Source: an uncultured Algibacter sp.
GTDB taxonomy: Bacteria > Bacteroidota > Bacteroidia > Flavobacteriales > Flavobacteriaceae
Length of the DNA stretch: 64,000 nt
Assembly (NCBI RefSeq): GCF_947495925.1
Contig: NZ_CANMAU010000002.1
Coordinates: 434,001 to 498,000 of the forward strand
Direction of reading: 5' to 3'
Shown here: in pieces, positions 35,165 through 43,451 of the stretch
Position numbering within the stretch: position 1 is the first letter of the stretch
Layout: the number at the start of each line of letters is the position of its first letter
Notes under the pieces: model-generated
The model's input: the letters and a program-made list of their open reading frames with translations, nothing else
Database searches by the model: none
What the model was told of the DNA's origin: nothing
Program-made: the position numbers and the translations under genes

Positions 35165-36118
35165 ATGAAACGTAGAGATTTTATTTTAAAAGCGTCTCAA
35201 AGTAGTTTGGCTTTTTCAGCTTTGGGTTTATGCGCGTTTAACGGTTTTGAAAAAAATCGAATATTAGAAGAAGATGTGTTTTCAAATGAGTTTTTTTTCA
35301 AAATTTCTTTAGCACAATGGTCTTTTCATCGCTCTCTTCAAAGTGGTGTTATGGATCATTTAGATTTTGCAGCAAAGGCCAGAAGTTTTGGTTGTGAGGG
35401 TATAGAATATGTTAATGGTTTTTTTAAAAATAAGGCTAAGGATATGGCATATTTAAAAGAGATGAATGTGCGAGCAAATTCTGAAGGTCAGCAAAATGTA
35501 TTAATCATGGTTGACGGAGAAGGAAATATGGCCGATGTCGATAATAAGAAGCGATTAAAGGCTGTTAAAAACCACTTTAAATGGGTGGAAGCTGCGCATT
35601 TTTTAGGCTGTCATGCTATTAGAGTAAATCTTGCAGGAGGAATTGATAAAGCAGATGCTGTTAAAGCTGGTGTAGATTCATTAACTAAATTGTCAGAATT
35701 TGCAAAAGGTTCAAATATTAATGTTTTAGTTGAGAATCATGGAGGGTTTTCGTCAAACGGGGAATGGATGACTAAAGTGTTTTCTCAAATTAAAAATGAA
35801 AATTGTGGAACCCTACCGGACTTTGGGAACTTTTGTATCAAAAAGGATAAAGATCGCAATTGTTTAGAAGCATATGATAAATATAAAGGTATGAAAGAAT
35901 TGTTGCCTTTTGCAAAAGCGGTAAGTGCAAAATCTTATGATTTTGATGTTGAAGGAAATGAAACTACGATAGACTACTTGAAAGTGATGAAAATGGTAAA
36001 AGATGTCGGCTACAAAGGTTTTGTAGGTATTGAATTTGAAGGTCATGGTATGACTGAAGCGGCAGGAATAAAAGCAACGAGAGATTTACTAACTAAAGTT
36101 GGAAAACAACTATCTTAA
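35165..36118 (+). CDS. Tat-exported TIM-barrel sugar isomerase/epimerase-type protein (AP endonuclease 2 superfamily)
   Basis: The 317-residue protein begins MKRRDFILKASQSSLAFSAL, a twin-arginine signal, so it should act in the periplasm. The barrel has the xylose-isomerase-like pattern: Glu in GCEGIEYVNGFF, AIRVNLAGG, metal Glu in VLVENHGGFSSNG, TLPDFGNF, and Glu in GFVGIEFEGHGM. These proteins are often called hydroxypyruvate isomerase-like, but secreted ones in DUF1080 operons are better seen as processing sugar products, perhaps as hydratases or epimerases. It opens the right-arm operon (next gap 22 nt). The reaction is not determined. Confidence 0.82.
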   Translation: MKRRDFILKASQSSLAFSALGLCAFNGFEKNRILEEDVFSNEFFFKISLAQWSFHRSLQSGVMDHLDFAAKARSFGCEGIEYVNGFFKNKAKDMAYLKEMNVRANSEGQQNVLIMVDGEGNMADVDNKKRLKAVKNHFKWVEAAHFLGCHAIRVNLAGGIDKADAVKAGVDSLTKLSEFAKGSNINVLVENHGGFSSNGEWMTKVFSQIKNENCGTLPDFGNFCIKKDKDRNCLEAYDKYKGMKELLPFAKAVSAKSYDFDVEGNETTIDYLKVMKMVKDVGYKGFVGIEFEGHGMTEAAGIKATRDLLTKVGKQLS

Positions 36119-36140
36119 ATTTAAATAATTAAAACATATT

Positions 36141-37349
36141 ATGGAGAATATTAATAAAAACAGATTGTTTTTGGCGGCATGTATTTCGCTAATTGTAACA
36201 GCAATGACTTTTGCAATACGTGCAGGAATATTGGGACAATTAGGTGTGGATTTCCAATTATCTGATACGGAGTTGGGATGGGTAAACAGTATGGCTTTTT
36301 TAGGTTTTCCTATTGCTACAATTTTTGGAGGATTAGTTTATAATTCAGTAGGCCCGCGTAAATTAATGATGGTAGCATTTGTTTCTCATTTATTAGGATT
36401 GCTCTTAACGATATTTGCGGGTGGGTTTTGGACATTGCTTATTTCTACATTTTTTATTGGTTTTGCAAATGGTTCTGTAGAAGCTGCTTGTAATCCGTTA
36501 ATAGCAAATATGTATACTGATAATAGAACAACCATGTTAAATAAGTTTCATGTATGGTTTCCAGGTGGAATTGTAATTGGTGCTTTGGCTTCAAAGTTTA
36601 TGACTGATTTGGATATGGGGTGGCAAATACAAATAGGAATCATGTTGATTCCAACACTATTATACGGGTTCTTATTCTTTGGACAAGCTTTTCCAAAAAA
36701 CGAAAATATTATATCAGATACGAAAATGAATATAAAGAGTTTGTTGTCTCCTCTTTTTATTTTTATAGCCATTTGTATGACATTAACAGCAACAACAGAA
36801 TTAGGAACACAACAATGGGTAGAAAAAATACTTGGGAATACGGGGGCTAGTCCTATGTTAATACTAGCTATGGTAACTGGTTTAATGGCTGTTGGGCGTT
36901 ACTTTGCAGGTCCGGTTATTCATAAGCTAAATCCTCCTGGAGTATTATTGGGTTCAGCTATAATAGCAGCAATAGCTATTTATATGATGAGTACCGCTAC
37001 TGGCGGAATGGTTTATGTTTCGGCTATTTTATTTGCTATTGGTGTATGTTATTTCTGGCCAACTATGATAGGTTTTGTGAGTGAGTACATTCCGAAAACA
37101 GGAGCTCTAGGGATGTCTTTAGTTGGGGGTGCAGGTATGTTTGCAACCAGTATTTGGCAACCTGTAATAGGGTCTTGGCTAGATAAAGCAAAATCAACAG
37201 CATTGGATGCGGGAGCTTCTGTCGAACAAGCGGAATTGATAGCAGGTCAAGAAACGTTGAGCAATATTGCTATTTTTCCAATGGTGTTAGTTGTTCTTTT
37301 TGGCATCTTATATACACAACGCAAAAAATTAGAAGCTAATAGGGTTTAA
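36141..37349 (+). CDS. MFS transporter (sugar/anion symporter type)
   Basis: The 402-residue protein has about twelve hydrophobic helices in two six-helix halves. The first half has GILGQLGVDFQLSDTELGWV and GLVYNSVGPRKLMMVAFVS, the usual loop 2-3 signature region. It has no signal peptide and a short cytoplasmic tail (YTQRKKLEANRV). Position inside the redox-sugar operon suggests import of the monosaccharide or 3-keto sugar released in the periplasm. The subfamily is not certain. Confidence 0.88.
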   Translation: MENINKNRLFLAACISLIVTAMTFAIRAGILGQLGVDFQLSDTELGWVNSMAFLGFPIATIFGGLVYNSVGPRKLMMVAFVSHLLGLLLTIFAGGFWTLLISTFFIGFANGSVEAACNPLIANMYTDNRTTMLNKFHVWFPGGIVIGALASKFMTDLDMGWQIQIGIMLIPTLLYGFLFFGQAFPKNENIISDTKMNIKSLLSPLFIFIAICMTLTATTELGTQQWVEKILGNTGASPMLILAMVTGLMAVGRYFAGPVIHKLNPPGVLLGSAIIAAIAIYMMSTATGGMVYVSAILFAIGVCYFWPTMIGFVSEYIPKTGALGMSLVGGAGMFATSIWQPVIGSWLDKAKSTALDAGASVEQAELIAGQETLSNIAIFPMVLVVLFGILYTQRKKLEANRV

Positions 37350-37397
37350 CTTATAAAGTACAAGTAAAAAGGATTGATAGAAAAAAAATAAATAAAA

Positions 37398-38531
37398 ATG
37401 GCACAAAAAATTAAGTTAGGTGTTTTAGGAGGAGGTGGAGATTCTCTTATAGGCGTATTGCACAGAGTAGCTTCTGCAATGCATGATCAATATGAAATTG
37501 TTGGAGGCGTGTTTAATCCAAATTTTGAAGAAAATATAGGTTTTGCTGAGGAAATAGGCATGAGAACAGATAGGATATATAGTGATTTTGATACGTTTGT
37601 AAAGGAGGAGGTAAGGCTTCCGAAAGAAGAGCGAATTCAGGTAGTTTCTGTTTTGACTCCAAATTTTTTGCATTTTCCAATGGCAAAAAAACTCATTGAA
37701 AATGGATTTCATGTAATATGTGAAAAACCATTAACTACTACTTTAGATGAAGCTCACATACTTGAGGCTGCACTTGAAAAGTCTAAAACTGTTTTTGCTG
37801 TAACCTATACATATACTGGTTATCCTATAGTTAGACAAATGCGTGAGATGATTCATTCTGGAGTCATTGGAGAAGTTCATAAAGTAGATATTCAATATTA
37901 CCAAGGTTGGATAAATCCTATACTATTAGATAAAGAGTTAAGAAAAACCATTTGGAGATTAGATCCCAAAAAAGCTGGGATAAGTAGTTGTGTCGGTGAT
38001 ATAGGAACACACGCATTTAACATGGCAGAGTATTTGACAGGACAAGAAGTGAAGACGGTTTTGGCTGATCTTAATACGCGTTACGACGATAATCAATTAG
38101 ATGTAGATGGTACTGTGCTAATTCGCTTTTCAAAACATGTTAAAGGTGTTATTCGTTCAAGTCAAATTGCAACAGGTGAAGAAAACGGACTTGCGGTTAA
38201 AATATATGGTACTAAAGGCGGTTTTAATTGGGAGCAAGAAAACCCTAATTTTTTATATCATTTAACAGATGATAAGCCAGTACAAATTTTAAAGCCAGGA
38301 CATGCATATAATGGAGAAGTGTCCTTAGACGGTACAAAATTACCTCCAGGACATCCAGAGGGTATATTTGATTCTATGGGAAATATTTATTTTGGGGTAG
38401 CTAAGGCAATTAGAGGTTTGGATTATGATGCCGGAGAATATCCAAACATAAATGATGGTGTGAGAGGAATGAAATTTATTGAAAAATGTGTAGAGTCTCA
38501 TAAAAAAGGTAACGTTTGGTTAGAGTTATAG
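37398..38531 (+). CDS. Cytoplasmic Gfo/Idh/MocA-family oxidoreductase
   Basis: The 377-residue NAD(P)-dependent enzyme has a glycine-rich nucleotide motif (KLGVLGGGGDSLIG), the family signature with catalytic Lys in HVICEKPLTTTLDEA, and the catalytic-site GDIGTHAFNMAEYLTG. There is no signal peptide, so it works in the cytoplasm, unlike its Tat-bearing relative at 40523. In the model of a 3-keto pathway it would reduce 3-keto-glucose (or a similar sugar) to the plain sugar. Substrate and cofactor are inferred. Confidence 0.88.
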   Translation: MAQKIKLGVLGGGGDSLIGVLHRVASAMHDQYEIVGGVFNPNFEENIGFAEEIGMRTDRIYSDFDTFVKEEVRLPKEERIQVVSVLTPNFLHFPMAKKLIENGFHVICEKPLTTTLDEAHILEAALEKSKTVFAVTYTYTGYPIVRQMREMIHSGVIGEVHKVDIQYYQGWINPILLDKELRKTIWRLDPKKAGISSCVGDIGTHAFNMAEYLTGQEVKTVLADLNTRYDDNQLDVDGTVLIRFSKHVKGVIRSSQIATGEENGLAVKIYGTKGGFNWEQENPNFLYHLTDDKPVQILKPGHAYNGEVSLDGTKLPPGHPEGIFDSMGNIYFGVAKAIRGLDYDAGEYPNINDGVRGMKFIEKCVESHKKGNVWLEL

Positions 38532-38580
38532 AATAGAATTAATTACATATAACCTGTTTTGAAATAATAAAATTTAACGA

Positions 38581-39633
38581 ATGAAAACAATAAAAGGACC
38601 AGCTGTGTTCTTAGCACAATTTACTGGAAGCGAAGCGCCATTTAATTCTTTAGATGGGATGTGTAAATGGGCGGCTGATTTAGGATATAAAGGGATTCAA
38701 ATTCCAACGTGGGAATTGAGTTTGATAGATGTTGAAAAGGCTGCTGAGAGTCAGACGTATTGTGATGAATTGAAAGGGAAAGTGAATTCGTATGGCTTGG
38801 AGATTACTGAATTATCGACGCATTTACAGGGGCAATTAGTGGCTGTAAATCCAGCTTACGATACTATGTTTGATGGTTTTGCGCCAGAGCATGTTAGAAA
38901 TAATCCTAAGGCCAGAACGGAATGGGCGATAGATTTTGTTAAAAAATCGGGTACTGCAAGTGCACGATTAGGGTTGAAGGCACATGCAACATTTTCGGGA
39001 GCGTTAATGTGGCATACCATGTATCCTTGGCCGCAACGCCCAAGTGGATTGGTGGAAATGGGATTTAAAGAATTAGCTAAGCGTTGGTTGCCCATTTTAA
39101 ATCATTTTGATGAACAAGGTGTAGATGTATGTTATGAAATTCATCCAGGTGAAGATTTACATGATGGGGTTTCTTATGAACGTTTTTTGGAAGCTACAGG
39201 AAATCATAATCGTGCTAATATTTTGTACGACCCGAGTCATTATGTATTACAGCAGTTGGATTATTTATCGTTTATAGATATTTATCATGAGCGCATTAGA
39301 GCGTTTCATGTGAAGGATGCTGAGTTTAACCCAACTGGTCGCCAAGGCGTTTATGGGGGTTATTCTGATTGGAAAGATCGTGCTGGTAGATTTAGAAGTT
39401 TAGGAGACGGACAAGTAGATTTTACCGGGATATTTTCAAAACTGACCAAATATGGTATTGATGCTTGGGCAGTTATGGAATGGGAGTGTTGCATAAAATC
39501 GTCTGAACAAGGAGCAAGAGAAGGAGCTCCTTTTATTAAAAAACATATTATTGAAGCGGCAACAAGTAGTTTTGATGATTTTGCTGGTAATGATATTGAT
39601 GAAGGATTTTTGAAGAGTGTTTTGGGGATATAG
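38581..39633 (+). CDS. Cytoplasmic TIM-barrel sugar isomerase/epimerase
   Basis: The 350-residue protein has no signal peptide. Metal-ligand and catalytic positions of the xylose-isomerase-like family are visible: Glu in VCYEIHPGEDLHDG, Asp and His in NILYDPSHYVLQQLDY, HVKDAEF, and the last Glu in AWAVMEWECC. FRSLGDGQVDFTGIF is a frequent family segment. The length is longer than the secreted paralogue at 35165 and the two share only the fold. It probably isomerises or epimerises the sugar delivered by the MFS transporter. Confidence 0.87.
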   Translation: MKTIKGPAVFLAQFTGSEAPFNSLDGMCKWAADLGYKGIQIPTWELSLIDVEKAAESQTYCDELKGKVNSYGLEITELSTHLQGQLVAVNPAYDTMFDGFAPEHVRNNPKARTEWAIDFVKKSGTASARLGLKAHATFSGALMWHTMYPWPQRPSGLVEMGFKELAKRWLPILNHFDEQGVDVCYEIHPGEDLHDGVSYERFLEATGNHNRANILYDPSHYVLQQLDYLSFIDIYHERIRAFHVKDAEFNPTGRQGVYGGYSDWKDRAGRFRSLGDGQVDFTGIFSKLTKYGIDAWAVMEWECCIKSSEQGAREGAPFIKKHIIEAATSSFDDFAGNDIDEGFLKSVLGI

Positions 39634-39689
39634 AATTTTTAGTCCTGTTAGATATCTAAAACTTGGCAGTTTTTTTAGTTAAAAAGATT

Positions 39690-40508
39690 ATGATAAATCG
39701 TATTTTATCTTTGTTACTGGTGTTATTGATGTGTTCATGCAGTTTTTTTGAAGACAGGAGTGAAAGAGTTGCGAAAGAAGGAGTTTTTGAGAAATCTCAG
39801 AACCCCCTCCCTAAAAAAGAACCTACAACACCTGAGGTAACCGAATTTTACGAGCCAGTGCCTCCAACTGTAAATCCAACGGGACAAAATGGTGTGCCAA
39901 GTGATGCTATTGTATTGTTTGATGGCGCTAATTTTAATAGTTGGGTACATTCTAAAGACAGTAGACCTGTAGAATGGTTGTTAAATGATGACGGTTCCAT
40001 GACAGTTAAAGATAAATCTGGAGATATTAATACGAAACAAAAATTTGGAAGCGTACAGTTGCATATCGAATGGAGTTCTCCTAAGGAAGTGCAAAGAAAT
40101 GGGCAGAACAGGGGGAATAGTGGTGTGTTTTTACAAGGTCGTTATGAAGTACAAGTCTTAGATAATAATAACAATCTTACTTATGTAAATGGACAAGTAG
40201 GTTCAATTTATAAACAGTCTGTTCCATTGGCTAAGGCATCTGTGCCTTCTGGGGAATGGAACACGTATGATATTATTTATCATGCTCCTGAGTTTGATGA
40301 TAAGGGAGAAAAAACTAAATCGGCTACCATTACGGTGTTGCATAACGGTGTGTTGATTCAAGATCATTTTGAAATACAAGGTACTACGGAATATATAGGT
40401 TGGCCTAAAAATGATGCGCACGGGAAAGCATCATTAAGACTTCAAGATCATGGAGACAATAGTCGAGTGAGTTATCGGAATATTTGGGTTAGGGAACTAA
40501 ACGAGTAA
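39690..40508 (+). CDS. DUF1080 (3-keto-disaccharide hydrolase-like) lipoprotein, second copy
   Basis: The protein has 272 residues from the ATG at 39690 (MINRILSLLLVLLMCSC); an in-frame TTG at 39663 would add nine unneeded residues before the signal. A Pro/Thr-rich linker (about 25-65) precedes the DUF1080 domain: AIVLFDGANFNSWVHSKDSR, GSVQLHIEWSSP, GNSGVFLQGRYEVQVLD, GSIYKQSVPLAKASVP, ASLRLQDHGDNSRVSYRNIW. It differs clearly from the copy at 28426 and matches a decayed fragment at 42937-43093. Likely role: cleavage of a 3-keto-glycoside at the cell envelope. Confidence 0.9.
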   Translation: MINRILSLLLVLLMCSCSFFEDRSERVAKEGVFEKSQNPLPKKEPTTPEVTEFYEPVPPTVNPTGQNGVPSDAIVLFDGANFNSWVHSKDSRPVEWLLNDDGSMTVKDKSGDINTKQKFGSVQLHIEWSSPKEVQRNGQNRGNSGVFLQGRYEVQVLDNNNNLTYVNGQVGSIYKQSVPLAKASVPSGEWNTYDIIYHAPEFDDKGEKTKSATITVLHNGVLIQDHFEIQGTTEYIGWPKNDAHGKASLRLQDHGDNSRVSYRNIWVRELNE

Positions 40509-40522
40509 AAACGTATTTTTCT

Positions 40523-41899
40523 ATGAGTAAAACAAACATGTCAAGACGGTCTTTTTTGAATATGACAACTCTGGCTTCGACTGGTGTGGTGGTCTTGCCA
40601 AGTTTATTAAGTTTTTCGCCTAACAACAAGTTAAATATTGCAGCTATTGGTGTTGGGCATAAAGGAGGGAATAATTTGAAAGCTGTTGCCAAAACCAATA
40701 ATATAGTTGCTTTGTGTGATGTAGATGATTTCTTTTTACAGAAAGCAGCTGCTGATTTTCCAAATGCCAGAAAATTTGTTGATTTCCGAAAGATGTTCGA
40801 TAGCATGGGTAAGGAGATTGATGCTGTAATTATTTCAACACCAGATCACACACATTTTCTGGCTACTATGATTGCCATGGAGTTGGGGAAACATGTTTAC
40901 GTTGAAAAGCCTTTAGCGCATAATATTTGGCAATTAAGAACACTTAAAAAGGCAGCTAATCATTATGGTATTGTCTCGCAGATGGGTAATCAAGGGCATA
41001 CCACAGAAGGAATTAGATTAATTAAGGAATGGTATGATGCCGATGTTTTAGGCGATGTTAAAGAAGTACATGCATGGCGAGGTGTAAATACATTTAAGCC
41101 TGGATTTTATTTTACTAAACCAGAGAGTTTTCCAGCGCCAAAACAAGATATTCCCTCGAATTTGAATTGGGACTTATGGCTTGGACCCGTAGCAGATCGA
41201 CCATTTAATTCGGCATATGCACCAAAATCATGGCGTGGTTTTTATGATTTTGGCTTAGGACAATTAGGAGATTGGGCATGTCATACCATGGATGCACCAT
41301 ATTGGTCTTTAAATCTTGGTGCGCCTCATAAAGTTATAGCCGAAATACCAAAAGAAAGTTTTAATCATCAAAGTTTTATGCCAGATTCTTCAACCGTAAC
41401 CTATAGTTTTAAAAAACGAGGAGATAAACCGCCCATAAAATTAGTTTGGCATGAGGGTTTTAAGAAACCAAATATTGAGATTAGACCAGAATGGGGTATT
41501 GAAGAACTTAAGTCTAATGGAGGTATGTTAATGATTGGTTCTAAAAAAACTCTGATGACTGGTGCTCGACCAGAAAAACCACGGTTATTAGTTTCAGATG
41601 AAGAGTGGACAGAGTTTCTTAAAAATGCTCCAGAAAAAACGATTCCAAGAGTAGGGCATAATCAACCGCACAAGGAGTGGTTGGATGCTATCAAAAATAA
41701 CACAAAACCAGGATCTAATTTTGATTATGCAGCAGGTTTAACAGAAATGGCATTAGTTGGTGTTATGGCTCAGCGTTTTGGAGGGACCATAAAGTATGAT
41801 GCGGCAAATATGGAAGTTAAAAATAGACCTGAGCTTAATCAATATGTCAAAGAGCCCGTAAGAGCGGGTTGGTCTTTTGGAGAAGATTTGTGGAAATAA
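40523..41899 (+). CDS. Tat-exported Gfo/Idh/MocA-family oxidoreductase
   Basis: The 458-residue protein has a twin-arginine signal (MSRRSFLNMTTLASTGVVV) and then a Rossmann domain (LNIAAIGVGHKGGNNLKAV, VALCDVDDFFL). The signature YVEKPLAHNIWQLR includes the catalytic Lys, and LGDWACHTMDAPYW lies in the substrate domain. Tat export suits a protein that folds around tightly bound NAD(H) before crossing the membrane, as in glucose-fructose oxidoreductase. It is probably a periplasmic sugar redox enzyme, perhaps an alternative to the GMC dehydrogenases. It lies 14 nt after DUF1080 and 12 nt before the ThuA gene. Confidence 0.9.
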   Translation: MSKTNMSRRSFLNMTTLASTGVVVLPSLLSFSPNNKLNIAAIGVGHKGGNNLKAVAKTNNIVALCDVDDFFLQKAAADFPNARKFVDFRKMFDSMGKEIDAVIISTPDHTHFLATMIAMELGKHVYVEKPLAHNIWQLRTLKKAANHYGIVSQMGNQGHTTEGIRLIKEWYDADVLGDVKEVHAWRGVNTFKPGFYFTKPESFPAPKQDIPSNLNWDLWLGPVADRPFNSAYAPKSWRGFYDFGLGQLGDWACHTMDAPYWSLNLGAPHKVIAEIPKESFNHQSFMPDSSTVTYSFKKRGDKPPIKLVWHEGFKKPNIEIRPEWGIEELKSNGGMLMIGSKKTLMTGARPEKPRLLVSDEEWTEFLKNAPEKTIPRVGHNQPHKEWLDAIKNNTKPGSNFDYAAGLTEMALVGVMAQRFGGTIKYDAANMEVKNRPELNQYVKEPVRAGWSFGEDLWK

Positions 41900-41911
41900 A
41901 AAAACCGTTTT

Positions 41912-42889
41912 ATGAAATACAGAGTAATGTTATTTTTGTTAGGCTATACCTTTTTGATGTGTTTGAATAGTCAGGCAATTAATAAGCGAAAGATTAAAGT
42001 GCTTATCGTAGACGGACAGAATAATCATACGGTTTGGCCTAAGTCGACCATAATGATGAAACAATACTTGGAAGAAACTGGGTTGTTTAAAGTAGATATT
42101 TCGCGAACAAGGTTTTTAAATAAAAGTGAAAAGTTTAAAGATTGGCTTTCTTTAGCTAATGTTGAGGATGGGGTTGATGGTCCGCCTAAAACGGATGAAG
42201 GCTTTATGCCAAATTTTTCAGGATACGATGTTGTTATTTCTAATTTTGGTTGGCAGGCTGCTCCTTGGCCCGATGAAACTAAGGCTGATTTTGAAGCGTA
42301 TATAAAAAATGGAGGTGGATTTGTGAGTATACATGCCGCTGACAATAGTTTCCCAAAATGGATGGCCTATAATGAAATGATTGCTGTTGGAGGTTGGGGA
42401 GGAAGAACTGAGAAAGATGGCCCTTATCTGTATGTAGATAAAAATAATCACACCCATAAAGATTTTTCACCAGGTTCTGCGGGTAAACATGGGAAGCGGG
42501 AACCATTTTTGGTAACGACATACAACAAAACACACCCAATCACTAAAGGTTTGCCAGATTCATGGATGCATGCTTCGGATGAATGCTATGCTTATTTAAG
42601 AGGGCCTGCTAAAAATGTAACTGTTTTGGCCACAGCAGTTTCTAGTTTAAAAGATCCAAAATTAGAGCAAAAGGAGCCCGTGGCTATGGTTATAAACTAT
42701 GGTGATGGCAGGGTTTTTCATGCCACATTGGGGCATGATTCAACCTCTTTTGAGTGTGTTGGATTTATAACTCTTTTTATTAGAGGTGTTGAATGGGCTG
42801 CAACAGGTCGTGTATTGAAAACTAAATTACCAAATGACTTTCCTTCTTCTGATGAAGTTTCTTCTAGAGCTTTTGAATATAAGAATTAG
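41912..42889 (+). CDS. ThuA-domain secreted protein
   Basis: The 325-residue protein has a signal peptide (about 1-22, MFLLGY..SQA type) and one ThuA domain, a class-I glutamine-amidotransferase-like fold: KVLIVDGQNNHTVWPKST, YDVVISNFGWQAAPWPDETK, GGGFVSIHAADNSFPKWMAY, KTHPITKGLPDSW and GRVFHATLGHDSTSF. ThuA was named for trehalose utilisation and occurs often with Gfo/Idh/MocA and DUF1080 genes, but its reaction is not known. It is the last intact gene of the right-arm operon. Confidence 0.9.
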   Translation: MKYRVMLFLLGYTFLMCLNSQAINKRKIKVLIVDGQNNHTVWPKSTIMMKQYLEETGLFKVDISRTRFLNKSEKFKDWLSLANVEDGVDGPPKTDEGFMPNFSGYDVVISNFGWQAAPWPDETKADFEAYIKNGGGFVSIHAADNSFPKWMAYNEMIAVGGWGGRTEKDGPYLYVDKNNHTHKDFSPGSAGKHGKREPFLVTTYNKTHPITKGLPDSWMHASDECYAYLRGPAKNVTVLATAVSSLKDPKLEQKEPVAMVINYGDGRVFHATLGHDSTSFECVGFITLFIRGVEWAATGRVLKTKLPNDFPSSDEVSSRAFEYKN

Positions 42890-42936
42890 ATAGTGTTTTA
42901 AGACTCTTCTCGTGTTGTTCACCGAAGGAAAAAAGG

Positions 42937-43093
42937 GAATTGATTAATATATTATTGTCTTTAATTTTGAAATTTACGGTATAGCCTTTTGGATAGGAGA
43001 GCAAAGTCACGTGGTATATGGTAAACTTTTATTGTGTTGCAAGATTCTGGTAGTCTTGTGTGCTGCAGAATTATTTGGGTTAGAGAAATTTAA
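42937..43093 (+). pseudogene. Decayed DUF1080 C-terminal fragment
   Basis: At 43037-43093 the plus strand reads LQDSGSLVCCRIIWVREI and then a stop, closely matching the C-terminus LQDHGDNSRVSYRNIWVREL of the DUF1080 gene at 39690 with a two-codon deletion. Upstream, patches such as TTGATT, ATTTTGAAAT and ACGG-ATA align in order with the same gene but contain frameshifts and stops. It is a relic, probably of a duplicated copy, at the end of the sugar operon. The part before 43030 is less certain. Confidence 0.7.
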
Positions 43094-43138
43094 AAGCAAA
43101 TACGCCGCATTAACTTTAAAAGATATTTGTTTTTAATG

Positions 43139-43168
43139 TTGTGTAATTCATAATAAGTTGTAATTTTG
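43139..43168 (+). promoter_or_regulatory. Consensus Bacteroidota promoter upstream of the arg/pro operon
   Basis: TTG at 43139-43141, a spacer of exactly 19 nt, then TAATTTTG at 43161-43168 match the Bacteroidota housekeeping consensus TTG-N19-TAnnTTTG. Transcription would start near 43174, leaving about 278 nt before the first gene of the operon. Confidence 0.8.
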
Positions 43169-43173
43169 CCGCT

Positions 43174-43370
43174 TATATTAACGAAAGGGGCTCACGCCGA
43201 CGATTTAGAGTTAATAGTTAAGGTAGTTATTCAGTGGAAACAGGAAACAACATATCTCTTATCTCTTTTGTTTTAGTAGCAAATACTAGAACGGCTGTTG
43301 TGCGCTTTCCTCAAACTCGCCCCTAAGGGGCTATTCTGTTTAAGAAAGTGGTTCACTTTCTATTTTTCGT
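43174..43370 (+). ncRNA. Candidate small RNA or attenuated leader of the arg/pro operon
   Basis: The stretch is bounded by a consensus promoter and a terminator-like hairpin and has no supported coding frame. GGGGC at 43187-43191 can pair with GCCCC at 43319-43323, which can instead pair locally with GGGGC at 43327-43331 (GCCCCTAAGGGGC). Such alternative pairing is typical of attenuators. I recognise no known RNA family. It could be a roughly 195-nt sRNA or the 5' leader of the arginine operon. Confidence 0.45.
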
Positions 43371-43377
43371 TATTTTT
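43343..43377 (+). terminator. Terminator-like hairpin in the arg/pro operon leader
   Basis: AGAAAGTG (43343-43350), a 3-nt loop and CACTTTCT (43354-43361) form a perfect 8-bp stem followed by ATTTTTCGTTATTTTTT. It lies about 75-90 nt before the first gene of the operon and downstream of the promoter, as an attenuator or an sRNA terminator would. Confidence 0.65.
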
Positions 43378-43451
43378 TAAGTATAAATTAAAAGTTGAAA
43401 AAGCTTTTCTAAACCTCATACTGTTTTGATTGGTTTAGTAATTATTGAAAC

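Noticed and set aside
35165-36118. Calling this gene hydroxypyruvate isomerase (hyi)
   Set aside because: It has a Tat signal and lies in a redox-sugar operon; the cytoplasmic glyoxylate-pathway function does not fit, so only the superfamily is given.
42025-42539. Several overlapping minus-strand frames in the ThuA gene
   Set aside because: Mutually overlapping shadows of the clearly supported ThuA protein.
43319-43331. GCCCCTAAGGGGC as an intrinsic terminator
   Set aside because: It has no T-run directly after it; it is better seen as part of the leader's alternative structure, with the real terminator-like hairpin at 43343-43361.
42890-43451. tRNA or known structural RNA (6S, tmRNA, RNase P) in the long gap before the arg operon
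   Set aside because: No cloverleaf, TTCGAATC-type T-loop or conserved landmarks of these RNAs were found; part of the gap is explained by a DUF1080 relic.
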